This document shows positions 1 through 13,094 of a stretch of 64,000 bases of DNA, one piece after another. The notes under the pieces were generated by a model. The model was not told the origin of the DNA. It was given only the letters and a program-made list of their open reading frames with translations, and did no database searches. Where the stretch lies: positions 54,296,672 through 54,360,671 of the forward strand of contig JAQMRL010000003.1 of the NCBI GenBank assembly GCA_035578175.1, written 5' to 3'. Origin of the DNA: Catonia carolina (lineage: Eukaryota; Arthropoda; Insecta; Hemiptera; Achilidae). A program made the position numbers and the translations under genes. Within the stretch, counting starts at the first letter, position 1. Each line of letters opens with the position of its first letter.

Positions 1-165
1 GCCGGACCACAGAATACCCCTCCAAGTACACTGTTATGCACCGGTTGGACGGAGAGATGTGGGACAACCTCGGAAAACATGGATATAGGCTAAGAATTTC
101 AGTTTGTGAGCTCGGAACAGGCGACTGCCAAAGCTTTGAAGAAAGAAAAAGAAGAAGAATTCATG
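1..165 (+). mobile_element. LINE 3' end fragment (RTE-like family)
   Basis: The frame at the left edge reads as the very C-terminus of a LINE reverse-transcriptase polyprotein, with the family-typical VGRRDVGQPRKTW block followed by a stop. A purine-rich GAAGAA-type tail follows, as in the other LINE ends in this window. The element continues left of the window. Confidence 0.6.
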
Positions 166-2386
166 TAAATAACCATTTAGAAACTCAAAAATTCATAGTG
201 AATTGAATAAATACCTAAGAAAGGTTCAAAAAATCATAACCGTACAAAATTTTTTAAAATAAAATAGCCAAAAACTGTATCAATTAGCCCCAATTTCTCC
301 TACCTACTAAACCATAGATCCCATTTTAATTTCCGGTCTGAAAAATTTCAACGGAACTAAAAACCCACTGTTAAATTCCAAGTGAACGTTTCTATGCAAC
401 TTCGTGAAAATTTTAAAGACGAAATTGTAAATATTATGTACGAAAATAAAACTGTAACAGAACTTCTAAAACAACATCAAATTTTCAAATCCCCTGATTT
501 ATTTATTTCTTTTTTGTAAGTAAAATAAAATCTATTAGTAAACTTTGTCAATCTTACAACCCTTAACAAATTTACATTAAATATTAGTTCTCCCTGTTAA
601 TCACCAGCAAAAGCCTATCTATCTACGCGTTGCTGAAAAATCAAAATTCTTGATTTTTTTAAAAATAATAAGGTGTGGTTACTTCCAAATGATCACTTCA
701 AAAATTCCGTTGATTTTAGTATAATGGACATATTTTTTAAAAAACTATATTTTTTAGTAAAGCGATTACAATTTTAGAAATTTCTTTTAAAAAAGTTTGA
801 CGATTGATAAACTTCACTATCAGTTTAATGGATTCGCCTAATATCATACTTATTGTTTCATACGCTAAATAATTAGGTAAATTAGTAGTAGGCCTATATA
901 GAATAGACTAATTATTGCAACTGTTTACTCAATAAAAAAACACTTATTTATTACTCAATAGAAAATTTTATAACTTGGATTCTTGTAATCCTTTTCAGAT
1001 GACATTTAGGTGTATTATTTATCCCTAACAACTAAACAAACGGATTTTCCTAAAACAATTTGTGGATAGAACTACTATCTTATTGGGGCAATCAACATTT
1101 TGTCAAAATTATTGCGGCTTAATTCGCTTGGTAGCATTCCTCCCTTAAACAAATATCAAGAAATTGAATAGCAATTGGATTGAGTCAATATTAATGCAAC
1201 ACCACACATTCCTATTAGTACAGTTTTATTGTCTGACCAACTTCCATGACTTTCCAAACTTATAATACCTAATATACAGCCTAAATAAAAAAATACTTCC
1301 ATTCATTTTTCTTGACAAAGGTCCTGTCCACGTGCATTTTTATCATGTTTCTAATAGTAGCATAAATCATTCTACTTTTATTAAAGACTTATGATTATTT
1401 GTAAATATTTAAAGAACATTATAAGTAGGCCTACTATTTTTATGAAGAACATTTGATTTATAAATTCTTATAATTTGTCTTTCTAATAGAAGTCATAACT
1501 ACGATAAATTATTTTAGTATTTTTCGCCTCTCTCCCGCTTGCTAATCCTTAAAAATACTATAACCGATTGTTGAAATTTTTATTTATCAAAATATACCTA
1601 AATGATATTTTATCGACCTCCAGTTTATGATTAGGCTACTATATTACAGTTGGTTGAAAAAGATTTCAATGAATTTTATCAGTAGGCCTATAGTGGAACA
1701 TTTTTGGACAAAACCAACAAAATTATAGAATTAGAAGCTTTTATTTCTATCCAAAGAACATAACCTCCCTTGTGTTTAACAAATTAATTAGAGCTAACGT
1801 AACTTATATTGTTAATTTTAGACGTTTTATCATTGTAACATGAATGTTATTGATTTTTAACATTTATTAATTTGTACAATATTTAGGCTTGTAGACTATA
1901 AGAAATTAAAGTGATAAAATAATAACTTATCTGTTGCTTTGGATTTCTTAAGCCGGATTTTTTGGTTACATAAATGAAAACAACATAGGTAGCCTATAGC
2001 CTAACCTAGGTAGTAGGCTATAGGTACAAAGGCTACCAGAACCTCCCTCGTTTTTCAAATCGGTTTAAAAGGAATTTATTAAAACTATGCATACTTAACT
2101 TCCTATATTTTAATTTGTAGGCCTATTAAATAAATTTTATTGAAGCCAATTTATATTAATTTTATTTATTAGTCTACCTGTAGCAATACTAAGTAGGCTA
2201 ATAGCCTACTTCTTAGTAATTTAAGTTATCTAAGTAGGCCTATTTTTATTTTAAAATGAATAATCATCAGAATGATCTAGCTTCATTTTATCACCTAATT
2301 ATCCTCATTATTCAATTAAAAATCAAGTTCTTAGCTATTTTTGTTCCAATTAGTTAGTTCACGAGTAAACCAAAATTTACTGATTT

Positions 2387-2557
2387 GTGTAATGGTAGCG
2401 CGCTAGCATACCACGCGGAGGTCCCGGGTTCGATTCTCGGCCAGAGTTTGGACATTTTACAAGTTAAAACACACGGTTAAAATATCCACCCCACCTTAAT
2501 CGCTAATGATAATGACCGAGCTGTTAATGCGACTTTAAATAAATAAACTAAAAAAAA
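2387..2557 (+). mobile_element. tRNA-derived SINE, family A, copy 1
   Basis: A tRNA-like head with an A-box-like TGGTAGCGC stretch and a B box/T-arm (CCCGGGTTCGATTCTCGG) is followed by a body that ends CGACTTTAAATAAATAAA. Near-identical flanks AAATTTACTGATTT and AAATTTACTAATTT are probable target-site duplications. Other copies are at 21981 (+) and 29058 (-). Confidence 0.75.
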
Positions 2558-3767
2558 ATTTACTAATTTATCTTTAAAAATAAATAATTTTAAAACTTTT
2601 TTATACTTTGGTGCATAACCCATGATTTTTAACTTAAAATTACTATACCTAATAGGTAAAAAGCGTTGTACCCTAGGTATTTACTTAGCCCAACTATTTA
2701 AAAACAACTTTACGAATTGCCGCAGCCAAAATATTGTTAAACTATGTAAAAAATTGCTCACAATTACACATATTAAAATTGTTAGGGTATAGGCCTATAG
2801 TCTAAATAGTTTTTGTTTAAGCTTATAATCTGTTAATGATTTAACAGTAATTTAGTAATAGGATACCTTTCAGATTTGAAATTAATTACAAATTATTATT
2901 AAAACTCAATTAATAGGCTAATTAATAAGATTAAGTTTTAATGTCGCAGTAACACAATTAGTTTTAGGATACATGAAACTTATGAGTTTTAATGAACATA
3001 AATCATTTATTTTATTGTTCTACCACCACTATTATTAGATTTTGGTATAAACATTAAAGGTATAGGTCCAATAATAATGTAATAATAATTAATTATAGGC
3101 CCTGTAATTATCATTTTGATGAAGTGAATAACCATTTTATTTTTTTTAATTTATAATAGCCCTACAATAGATCTGCTTTTTGTTGTTTGTAAATAGGCCC
3201 TACAATAGATATTTTAGTCTTTAAACTTCATACAGGTAGTTATGTTTGGCTTTATCTGAAGAAATTAGTAGGCATAAGATAAAACAGAGATTTTTATGTT
3301 AGCCTACTAATTAAAGTAGCCTATGATAACTAAGACATGAAAATTTTAAATTTTTATTTTGCAAAATTAAGATAGGCTATGGAAACATAAATTAAATTTT
3401 AATTATTTAGACCTCTCTTTTAGGAGTTTATTTTTTTAATACTCACGTATTTTAGAACAAAACAAAAACAAAAGACCTATGTTTACAACAAAAGGCAATG
3501 AGCGATTGATTTGGAAATCAAAACCTTTTTTATTACAACTTCGAAGTTATTTTCATTTTATCAATCATAAAAAATACTTAAATTATATTTGACTAATCGG
3601 TAATTTAATATAGGTTAATTATATTAACTGAAGCAATAATTATTGTAATTTTATTTTGTTAGTTCACGTTATAATTTGGACATATATAAACAAAATAACT
3701 AATAACATAACCTACAAATGGATTTTTATAAACATTATAGTTGTATTAATAAAGAAAGAGGACTTAC

Positions 3768-4167
3768 TGTTAGCGAGGCGGTCACGCCAAGCGATTGGAT
3801 TGCTGACTAAACCTTGAAGTCCTGGCCAGTAGATCGCCGATCTTGAAGTCAGTTCAGCAAGGTGATGTTTATAGCTGGCGGCTGCCATACCCGCGGCGGC
3901 AGCCATATTTGCCACGCTGAGTCCGCGGGCGGTTACGTTAGTCGGTGGCCGATTGAGAATATTGTCGATTCCATGTGGGTTGCCAACAGGCGATTTCATT
4001 TCCGTCATAGAATGAAGGGCAGCCAAGGGCGGGCTGGCACTCGCCTCAAGGAAGCCGAGCATCGGGGTTAGCATGGCCGGGGAACCCCGGGAGTCCTCGC
4101 TCTGATAGCTCTCCGTCGTCGCGTCACGCTGCTTCCACACTGAGCACCCCTCGTCACCTCGCCGCAT
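3768..4167 (-). CDS. Nkx6: Nkx6-type homeobox transcription factor, first coding exon (partial)
   Basis: This exon encodes the N-terminal half of an NK6-class homeodomain repressor, which in animals patterns ventral neurons and motor neurons. The reading frame contains three blocks diagnostic of Nkx6 in the right order: PPLAALHSMTEMK, PHGIDNILNRP (the TN/eh1-type Groucho-binding motif) and LAELTSRSAIYWPG followed by WRDRLAN. The open frame starts at an ATG at 4167 just after an in-frame TGA, but the ATG at 4074 (product beginning MLTPMLG) has G at -3 and fits the start of vertebrate NKX6-1 better, so it is the likelier start. The exon ends at 3768 with a consensus donor GTAAGT, after 102 codons plus one base from the second ATG. 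The homeobox is not in positions 1-3767, so it lies on later exons outside the window. The exon is far more GC-rich than its surroundings. Confidence 0.88.
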
Positions 4168-4400
4168 TCGGTGAACTCACTCGAACCACCCGACCACCTC
4201 ATTGGCCAGATCGACTCCGCCTCTTTCTCCCACCATCCTCTGTTCATTCATATGACTCAATGAACCTCTGACTGCTCATCACTCCACTACGAGCAAGATT
4301 TAATGTTTCTTACCTTCAGGATACCATTATCCTGTCCCCATAATCTTCTCTTTTCACTCTAAAGAAACACCCTCCCCCGCCTCACTCAACATATAACTTA
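4168..4400 (-). promoter_or_regulatory. Nkx6 5' UTR / promoter-proximal region
   Basis: GC content stays high for about 200 bases upstream of the Nkx6 frame and then falls to the AT-rich background. A CCAAT pentamer on the minus strand lies near 4201, but it is too close to the upstream ATG to be read as a promoter element. No TATA box is clear. The transcription start cannot be placed from sequence. Confidence 0.35.
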
Positions 4401-5201
4401 TAAAAACAATCCAATTTAAAATCAGTCTTTCAATATCACTTCATCTTTTTCTTCTATAATAGCGAAATAACGCATTTCTAGTTTTATTATTACATGTCTT
4501 ACATATAATCGAAACGTTATTTTGTTGAGTCCTCTTAGTAGGCCTATGCTCTATCTTGAAACACCAATCCATCTTAAATGGCAATTTTAAAAGAATTGAT
4601 AATACTAAATCTGATTTAAAGACAAATCGAATCAATAAATAAGTTAATCTATGTAGGTTCTCTGACTTCCTGCCTCAGGTAAATAGGCAACTCAGAATTA
4701 ATGAAAAATTTAAGAAATTAACTGAACTAATTGGTGGTTTATCTTATTAGTCTAATTTAGGACCAAGACTTTAACGTAATAAGCTAGAAATACAACAGGA
4801 ACTTGTTTATGGTTTTAAAAACATGTCATTGATTTGAAGTAGGCCTACCTATATGGATATTTCATTGGTCAATATTTTGATTAATTCTTCTTATTAAGAA
4901 CAACATAGCCTACGTTTTACCGTAAGAATTTTCGAATAAATCTTTGGCTCCAAATTTTGGTACGAAAACTACTTCATCTTATTCATTCCTAGCCACCGGG
5001 TGACAATAATCAAGCAGTTATTCGCCTTGTTTAAAAAAGTTTGACAACCAACAAATTTTAAGAATTTAGTTTTTTTAGTTTACGTTGCCAAAGATAAATT
5101 GTGTAGGCTAACTAAGAAGTAATGGGAGTTAACTCCATTTAAGTGATTTTTCAGAACGACCGAAAACGTAATTTCTCAACATCCTCCTACGAAACTTCAC
5201 A

Positions 5202-5745
5202 ATGTCAGAAAATATATTTTTGAAACCCTCAGCCTCACTTGGAGCTTCGAAGGCATCAAGTAGGTACTACTTACACGATTACGCAATGGACACTCTACAC
5301 TTAGGCTACACACAAACACTTAGTCTACTGAAGAAAGATGAACCACAACATTGTACACATTGCAACACGCCACTTTCAATCAAACACATCATCACAGACT
5401 GCCAAACTATTTATTCCATACGAACACTATTTAAAATTAACAATAATTGACAATTTGGTAGACAAAGTAGCGGGTTCAAAACCCAATACATTTTTTAAAC
5501 TTTCACAGAATTTCAGATTTGATATAACTTCTATGTAATTTTTCATTGTCATTTTATTTTTTTATTTTTATGTAGGCTAGTCTAAATTTTCATTGAACCT
5601 AACTAATTTTTCATTATGTTTTTATTGATGATCTTATTGTGTTTGTTTGTGTCATCTTTGTAAATTTTGTACTACATGTATATGTAACGTGATCTCTAAT
5701 GACCTTGTAGTCGATGCGACATTATTAAATAAATAAAAACGTAAT
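5202..5745 (+). mobile_element. Non-LTR retrotransposon 3' end with CTHC-type knuckle
   Basis: The frame ending at 5450 has LHLGYTQTLSLL followed by a Cys-His cluster (CTHCNTPLSIKHIITDC), the C-terminal RNase-H-adjacent knuckle of jockey/I/R1-type LINEs (typically LRLGHT, then CxxC...H...C). A frameshift separates it from the last codons. The 3' UTR ends at about 5740 with a CTAATGACC...GATGCGAC...TTAAATAAATAAA tail. Essentially the same tail closes the SINEs of this window, so this LINE is a candidate for the one that mobilises them. Confidence 0.72.
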
Positions 5746-6248
5746 TTTTTTTAATCTTCGTTACAGAAATAAAATTTCTGTACGAAGAAACTTGAAATTT
5801 AGGCTTACAATCAATATATAACTTTTGGTCTATAGATTTAAATTATTTCAAAATTTCTTTACTTCTGTACACCCCATAGACTTAACATGATATTATTGTA
5901 ACATAGGCCTAACATAGGACATAGTACCTAACACAACATAGGACTTAATTCTCTAGGCCTATAGGGCTACCTGTTTCTATGTTTTGTTATTTACTGTGTT
6001 AGAGAATACTCTAATGAAAGACTCCAATGAAAGTTGAGTCTATGAAACAAAAATAAAACTCTTATTGAAATACTTAGTGGTAACTCTTTAATGTTTGAAA
6101 AAGTTTTGCTTAAGTTCTGTAAACAATAGGCTTATCATACGGAATTTTTTTTTTTAACAGTATAGTATTTCTTTTGCAATCAGGATCATACGGAATTAGT
6201 AGCCTAACATTATTTTCGTATAAAGAGATTTGAAGTTAATATGATTAT

Positions 6249-6475
6249 TGTTGTTGTTTACGTCATGAGATGAAAGGCTGGTTTGAACCTGTAGAGGTTT
6301 CACTAAATAAACGAGGAGTGAGGTGGTTTACAATTGCCTTCGTCACTGAGTGAAAAAGTACGCTTATCAACGTGCCGGGACCTCTGAAAAAGCACATATT
6401 TTCCACTGTGCAAGTGACACCTTCACTTCATTCACCACAGGGTCTGGCTGTATAATGAAATTCATTAGTTTTAAA
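6249..6475 (-). repeat. Unclassified dispersed repeat P, truncated copy 1
   Basis: This segment matches, on the opposite strand, the 3' half of the repeats at 13392-13772, 20842-21255 (also minus) and 43401-43802. Shared landmarks are a ...GCCAGACC.TGTGGTGAATGAAGTGAA... core and an end reading AACCAGCCTTT.GGCTG. It has no coding capacity and no clear terminal inverted repeat. Confidence 0.7.
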
Positions 6476-7852
6476 ATAGGCTAAATTATAAATGGAAATT
6501 TATGTTAATCTTTGACAAACAAAAGTAGGCCTCATTGTACTAGCACTTACCTGGTAGAACGACGAGAGAATTGGGAATATGTGCATTACAACAGGTTACT
6601 TTGCTGAATGAGTTTGTTCAAGTAGGTAAGCTACCTAGTAGACTATAGGCCTAATTAGAAAATTGACCAAATTTTTTTATTTTACTTTATTTTGCAACTG
6701 TAAGTTATAAAACAACCAGCAAAAAAACTAAATTAACAAAAAAATTTAAAAAAACAACTAGTTAATGGCTTTGAGGAGGACACCACCCAGCGATAGCTCT
6801 CCAGATAAATGTGATTATTTTTAAATTATAATTTTGTATACGTATAATGTTACAGTTGCGTTAATGTAGTATCATGTCTCTACTCCATCGACGTTTCAGT
6901 CGTCTTTGTGTGATTCCTGGTAGATCTGCAGAATTCATATTGCATATTAAGGGATTGTTATGATTGCAAAGTTTGAGTTTGAACCTACGGTACATTTTTA
7001 GATAGGCCTATGTGTCGTTGACGCAAGGAACGCGTAAGTCATCGTGTAGTATCCTATTGGATACGTAACTCAGATAATTAGTAATAAATCGTAAGAATTT
7101 ACTTTGAAAACGTCGTATTCGTGAAATTACTGATGGTTTTGCTGCACCATAAATTTGACTTCCATACATCCAGATCGGTTGAAGCATCGCCTTGTAACTT
7201 ACGTCAAGAGTTTTGAAGCCATTTGTAGTTTTGACCGCTCGGTTAATACCCTGTATAACTATTTCAGTCTGTTATTTAGTAGTTGCCGCTTTTATAAACC
7301 GAAATTTATAAATAAAAAATTAGTTTGTAGTAACTATTCTTACTCGTGGTGCATTGGGAAAGATTTTAATTTATGCTGATGTGTATTTGTGTGCGACCAT
7401 GTTTATTTATAAAACAGCTGAACCAATTTTGATGTATTTTATTATAAAGTTTTGGAGATCTTCAGTGAAGATTACTAGATTTTGTAAGTTTTTATGCACG
7501 GCGGGCCGAATAAGGTAGCCCAAGTAACGTGCTTGGTTAATACATGTAAGAGGTTGTTTCAGGATTCGTCTATTAGGTTACCACTTTTCTCTGGAACAGC
7601 TGAAACATTTTTGATTCTGTTTCAATAGACGTTTTATGAAATTTTAGAGCTGGTCCCTTAAATGTTCTTCCATTACAGTAGGCTATCTTAATCGTAGCTA
7701 CCTTCATAGGTTATTCAGCAAACATGATCCTATCATTATAGCCTAAAGAAATTTGTAAAAAAAACTGTATTAACATTTTAAAGTTTTTATGAAGTTTATA
7801 TGAAGATATAAAGCAAGAATTAGGAATTTTTCCACTTTACGAAAAAATAAAA

Positions 7853-8035
7853 TTTTGTATCATGCCCAATGGGTCGATCATTTAAATAGAATCCCAGAAA
7901 GCCGCTTGCCTAGTGTAGCGAGAAGATACAAACCAGTGGAAAGTAGAGATATTGGCAGGCAGAGGAAAAACTGGTTGCTGGAACAGGTAAAATGCCTAAC
8001 CCGTGAAGAGAAGAAGAAGGAGAAGAAGTTTTTAT
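7853..8035 (+). mobile_element. LINE 3' end fragment (RTE-like family)
   Basis: The frame from 7855 reads QWVDHLNRIPESRLPSVA followed by a ...RRYKP...IGRQRKNW block and an AGAAGAAG tail. This is the standard C-terminus of the abundant RTE-like LINEs of insects (W..HL.RMP.SRLPK.A ... VGRPRKRW). The 5' part is missing, as expected after incomplete reverse transcription. Confidence 0.75.
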
Positions 8036-8614
8036 TCAAAATTTGTGTGAAAATTAGCCTAATTAATCGTAAAGCGAATCTTAAACGAAATCTAGGCTCA
8101 ATTTTAACTCTAAGAACTTTAATTTCTTAAACCAATCTAGGTTAAATCTAGGCAAAAAATAATTATTTATTTGAGATCCTAACAATAGACGCCTACAATT
8201 TATATATTATAATGGTTGAAAAGAATAGTAACTTAATTGTTTTAAACACGCGGTTTGCTATTTTGTTAGATAAAAAAGCAGAAACCGTTGACAAAGATTA
8301 AAACAGCTTATCAAGGCTGTTTAAATCTTTCTAACTTCACTAACAAACTTTATTCATAGATTTGTATTAAAATATTTTTATAAGTTTTAGGTAGGTCTAG
8401 TTAGGCCTATGTGAAGGCTGTGACCGTCTTGCAAATCGGAAAACGTTAATTTCTAAAAAGGTAGACTAATACAAGACAAACATGTAAGTTATTCATTATA
8501 GTCTTAACAAATAGGCCTAAATAACCACTTAAATATATTTATAGATAATGACAATTAGGCTAAGAAAGTTTACCTCAAATTTAAATGAAGAGGCCTTCTA
8601 TTATTTTCAAGTTG

Positions 8615-8765
8615 TGTGACATAGCCGTAGGGGCGGGGGCTTCAGGACCCCTAACGGAAATTAAAATTTCATACCAACTAATATTCTGTGGGTCCCCGGT
8701 TTGATTCTCCAGATTTAACCCTCCTCCCGAACTAAAATTCTAGCTACGTGCCTGTACTTGAGAAT
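8615..8765 (-). repeat. Short GC-rich repeat with tRNA-like B box, possible old SINE
   Basis: A GC-richer island contains GGTCCCCGGTTTGATTCTCC, close to a T-arm/B box, and on the minus strand begins CAGGCACGTAGC. A similar CAGGCACGTGGCCAGAG start is seen on the plus strand at about 35418. The relation is short and the family assignment is weak. Confidence 0.35.
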
Positions 8766-8769
8766 TCAA

Positions 8770-11700
8770 ATGAACTTTGTACCGGTGACTAACATTCTCC
8801 TAGAAGCCGTGTAGTTTAATTTTATATAATTCATTTATTTATTAAAAAGTGATGATTCATAGGTTCTAATGAATGATAGTCTACATATTTCATTAACAGT
8901 AAATTTTATTTGTTAGTAGCCAGTAGGCCTAACCTGTTATGCTGAAGAACGTGTGATAAGTAATACAGAATTAAGAAGAGCAGCCTTTTGGTGTATTATG
9001 AAATATTTTTATAACAAAACAAACCCGCTCATGAAAACACCTATAGCCTTAGCACGAATTTGTCTTTTTTTTATTTAGTAGCATTGAATTTCCTGTCAGA
9101 TGAATCAGAAACTTTTCATAAAAGTTTTTATTAATGTTAGGGGAACATCTCACTTTAAAAAAATGTAGGCTATTACCAAAAAATTATAAAATTAGATCCA
9201 AATATAGTCAAACTTTACTAAAGACCGTTGAACTGTAAGTCGAAAAATGTACTATTTGATAAGTGGTCTTTCAAAAGGGGTGCAGCCAAATTAGCAATTT
9301 TTATTTTGTCCAATTATGCGAGCGTACGCATGTGCCTACTGGTAAAAAGTAGGCTTATATGTTTGTGTTTACGGAATAGAAATACACTAAAAAAATGTTT
9401 TAACATAATTTAGGTATATAATAATTATGAAGTTTAGTTTATATATATTTTTAATACATAAATATTTGTAACGTTGTAGGCCTATGTGAATAGACTAACT
9501 TCTCAGCAGTCCTAATTGTTAAATAGTAGCCTACTACGTAGGCCCTATTAAAGAACAATACAATTTTAAGAAAAGTTTACTAATTTTAGTTAAAAGTAAG
9601 CCTAGTGTATTTATTTTTACTTTCTCTTCCCTGTATGTATAGCCCTATATTAGGAAGGAAAGTATTGTTTTCATGTTGATTTTTCGAAATCGAGATTTCA
9701 CCGGATCTACATATTTTCAGACCCTCTAAACCCAAAAACATGTATTTAGCTATTGGTCTGGGTGTTTGTGTCTGTGTCTATGTGTGAACAGAATATCTCA
9801 AGAACGGAATATCGTACGAAGTTGAAACTTGAAACTTAAGTTAGATACCACTACAGGACCCGACAAGAACATTTTCATCAAAATTGGTCGACCGGAAGTA
9901 GCTAGTTATTCATTCGTGTCATTTTTCACTTTTTTGATATTTTTTCAAAAAATGGCTCCTACGATTTTTTGTTAAATCTCCTTATTTACTACATTTTTTT
10001 ATGTTTTACAAGATAGGGTAGGCGCCATGTCTGCTAAAATTCTTGGGGAGGCTGTTCTCTCGAAGGAAACAACGGTGTATTTTAAGATTTCAGCCTTAAC
10101 ATACATTTTAGCGCAAAAGTGTATATAATAAAAGTTGTAGATAATTTAAAGATCTACAACTTTTATTTGAAGCATTTTTCTCTAAAGAGCCTAGTTTAGC
10201 GTCAAATAGTAATTATCCGTATTATTAAGACAAACTAAGGTTGGGTTTCATTTTGCTTTATTCACTCACGATTAAAATTAGGTTATCCTATGTTTCTTGA
10301 AGTTGTTTAGTTAGTTTGTTTTTTTCTAATGGTTTTTTACTAATATTAGGTTATAATGTTCATTATTGGTATTGACTAGAGAAAGTCGTGTGTTTCACAC
10401 CAGATTTTTTTTTATTATTAATTACATTTAGAATTGCACCACTGTATTTTACTAAGTTAATCACAGATAGCTTTGGTACAGAAAGCGAATACATCACAAT
10501 TTCCCCTCACTTTCTAAAAATTTTTTGAACTAGTCAAACTCCAACATAAGTTAGGTATAGCGTATTGAATTTTACACAGTAAAACACTGAACTTTGAATT
10601 TCATCATAAACTCATCCAGTGCCACAAATTATATGGCTGATTGTCACTCCATAACTACATTCGGTAAAAGTATGTAAAAAGTATGTTCGGGAAGAGGGGT
10701 AGTTCCTTAAGACGGTTAAAAATACTCGTTCATGGACTTCAAGCAAAATATAATAACTTAGAGGTTTTCTTGGAAAAATTAAATTTCTCAGTAAAATTAG
10801 TTGTAAACAGAGGTTGTCGCTGGATAAAGATGAACGTTAAGAATTTGACTGAAATACTTTGAAACAAAATACAAAGTTAGGATATGTAACCTTCTTTTCT
10901 TAAAAACGACGAAGGTATGCAAGTAACAAGGATCGCTCCGTAGGCTATAGGTATGTAGCCAAAGTCTACTAAGATGATTAGTCTACGTGTAAATTGACTT
11001 GCAGTTGATTATAAATTTATGTATACTTACATTTTTGTATAACTGTACGTGAGATTACAATATAATTTGTAATTTGAAAGTAAATACAATGGTCTAAAAG
11101 TTTAATCGTAGAAAACACCAGATTTGAGATAGGCAACTGGCAAACGGTGTCTACCACTAACATTTGTGATGAGGAAACAAGTTGTCCGAACAGTTGAGTT
11201 CAGAAGCTGATGCACAGGTACCAAAAGATTTTGAACTGGGGTCGTAAACCAGTCAATTCTTAAACAGCTAGTTCAGTAGCTACTCTGAAATTGGATTTGG
11301 AAATTGACAACTGGGAATAACTGAACTAGCATAGCATAGAATAAAATTAATAAAATGTGGTTCATCAACTTTACTCGTTTATCAAAACAGAGAAGTGGGG
11401 TTGTGTAAAACCCAAACCGGTTCGGAATTCAATTATTTGTTCTGACACAGATTTTTTAAGTATAATAAACATAGTGTATTAAAAGACAGTATTGTAGCCT
11501 ATTTAGTGAGTGCCTAACATTTCTGTCAATTAGGCCTAATAGTTACTCAAAATGATTATAAATTATAAAAAAAAATATTAAAACTATATTTGAACTTAAC
11601 GCGTAGCGGTTGTCAGTAGATCTTCGTATTTTAGCAGTTAGAGTACAAATGCTTATTTTTTGTAAAATTATAATTTAAGTTAGCCTGTAAGTTTTTAATA

Positions 11701-13090
11701 ACATTTCGTAATAAATTTAGTATTCGTACGTTAATTATAATTTACCTGTAGTTATAATCGTAATAATTTATTTTAATTAATTAATTTGTTACTACCTAAT
11801 AATTGCTTGTTATAATTTAAAAGGTAGTTTTATCATTTATTAATAACCAGATTCCGAAATATATTGGAACAAACGTTCCAATATCATTAATTGTTTAAGA
11901 GATTACAGATTGTTTTATTATTAGAAAGTTAACTTTTATTTTTCTTGTGTAAATAGAGTAGGCTGTAGAATAATTTACTAAATAAATAAGTAGATAATTT
12001 CAGTATGAATAAATAAAGATTAGAGAAGGACGGGAAGGTAATAATAGAATTAAAAAATTCTGGTATAGTCGAAGGTACTTGAAATTCCCCTTTAACTGAA
12101 TATTACCGACCATTCCTTCTGGATGGACCCTTTTCAATGGATGAAACAGGCCCAAACAGCATTGTCTTATATAATAGATAGAGTTTATCTTTAACGAACT
12201 CAGTTCAGTTAAGCAATAATAATTGTATACAGAATAGCTGTAATATTTGCACTCTGCTCGCCATAAAGTTAACGATTATTTTCAACTAGATTGGATGGTT
12301 GGATCATGAAAAGGAGTGTGGGGGAGTATTATTAAATGGCGGGTAAACCTTCTTCTTCTTCTCCTTTAGCTTCCTCATCAACCCTCCAGCCCTAGACCCG
12401 ATTGTACTCTTCTTGTTGCAAGGGTTGTCTTTTCCATCCCTACAAACCACTCCGCTTTCGTCCCCTATGATCACGATTAGGTTCTTTCTCTGATTGCTCT
12501 ATTATTCTACGGCCTATCCTATTTTCATTTTCCTTGTTATCATTTTCATCCGTAATATTCTAGTTAGTTATTAACTATTGTACTATCTGATCCACTTAGG
12601 AATAAAAACTTATTTAAGTTCATTGTACTTAATACTCTTAAGTACTAAGTTATAACTATTCTATTGCACACTATTTTATGCCTATTGAGATTATTAGAAT
12701 GCTCATCATTTAAGTATCCTTTTATGAGCTAAAGTAATAGTAAAATTGAGCAAAAATATCTATCCTAGTCCAGGTAGTTTCAGCCAAATTCTTTTATCAG
12801 ATTTCCTGTAGAAAAATGGCTGTTGAGGTTATCAACATTGTACGATTTTTCAAAATTTTCTTCAAATTTGTATCGATCCCACATTACCGATACCAAAAAT
12901 GAGGTTCATTAAAATTCATATTGTCCCCACAATCGGATAGTTTCGTAACACCTGGTACTTCTCAGGATGTAACAACCTGTGACTATTTGGGGTTGTGAAG
13001 AAGGGAATGGTGGGTGACTGTATTGAGTTAGCACAATGTAAGGTAACTGTAAATAGCTAACTGTAAAATAATAGCTGTAACTGTAAGGTA
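8770..13090. other. Gene-free AT-rich stretch with one unclassified repeat-like segment
   Basis: No exon is supported here. The part from about 9650 to 10250 is less AT-rich than its flanks and resembles old dispersed repeats; it includes the hairpin at 10128-10166. Elsewhere there are only short low-complexity tracts and scattered TAGGCCTA palindromes. Confidence 0.5.
10128..10166. repeat. Perfect 15-bp inverted repeat (hairpin)
   Basis: The arms ATAAAAGTTGTAGAT and ATCTACAACTTTTAT are perfectly complementary across a 9-base spacer. It lies inside the unclassified repeat-like segment at about 9650-10250, so it is probably a transposon sub-terminal hairpin and not a terminator. Confidence 0.7.
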
Positions 13091-13094
13091 GCTG

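Larger units (their letters stand above)
1..3767 (-). other. Nkx6 intron 1 (partial), AT-rich
   Basis: This is the intron downstream of the Nkx6 exon on the minus strand, running off the left edge. I see no homeobox codons or other exon in it. It holds a LINE tail at the very edge and one SINE near 2.4 kb. The palindrome TAGGCCTA and its derivatives recur, for example near 892, 1428, 1682, 2119, 2235 and 2789. Confidence 0.7.

Noticed and set aside
3862..4071. 69-codon plus-strand frame.
   Set aside because: Shadow of the Nkx6 exon on the other strand, which has three family motifs.
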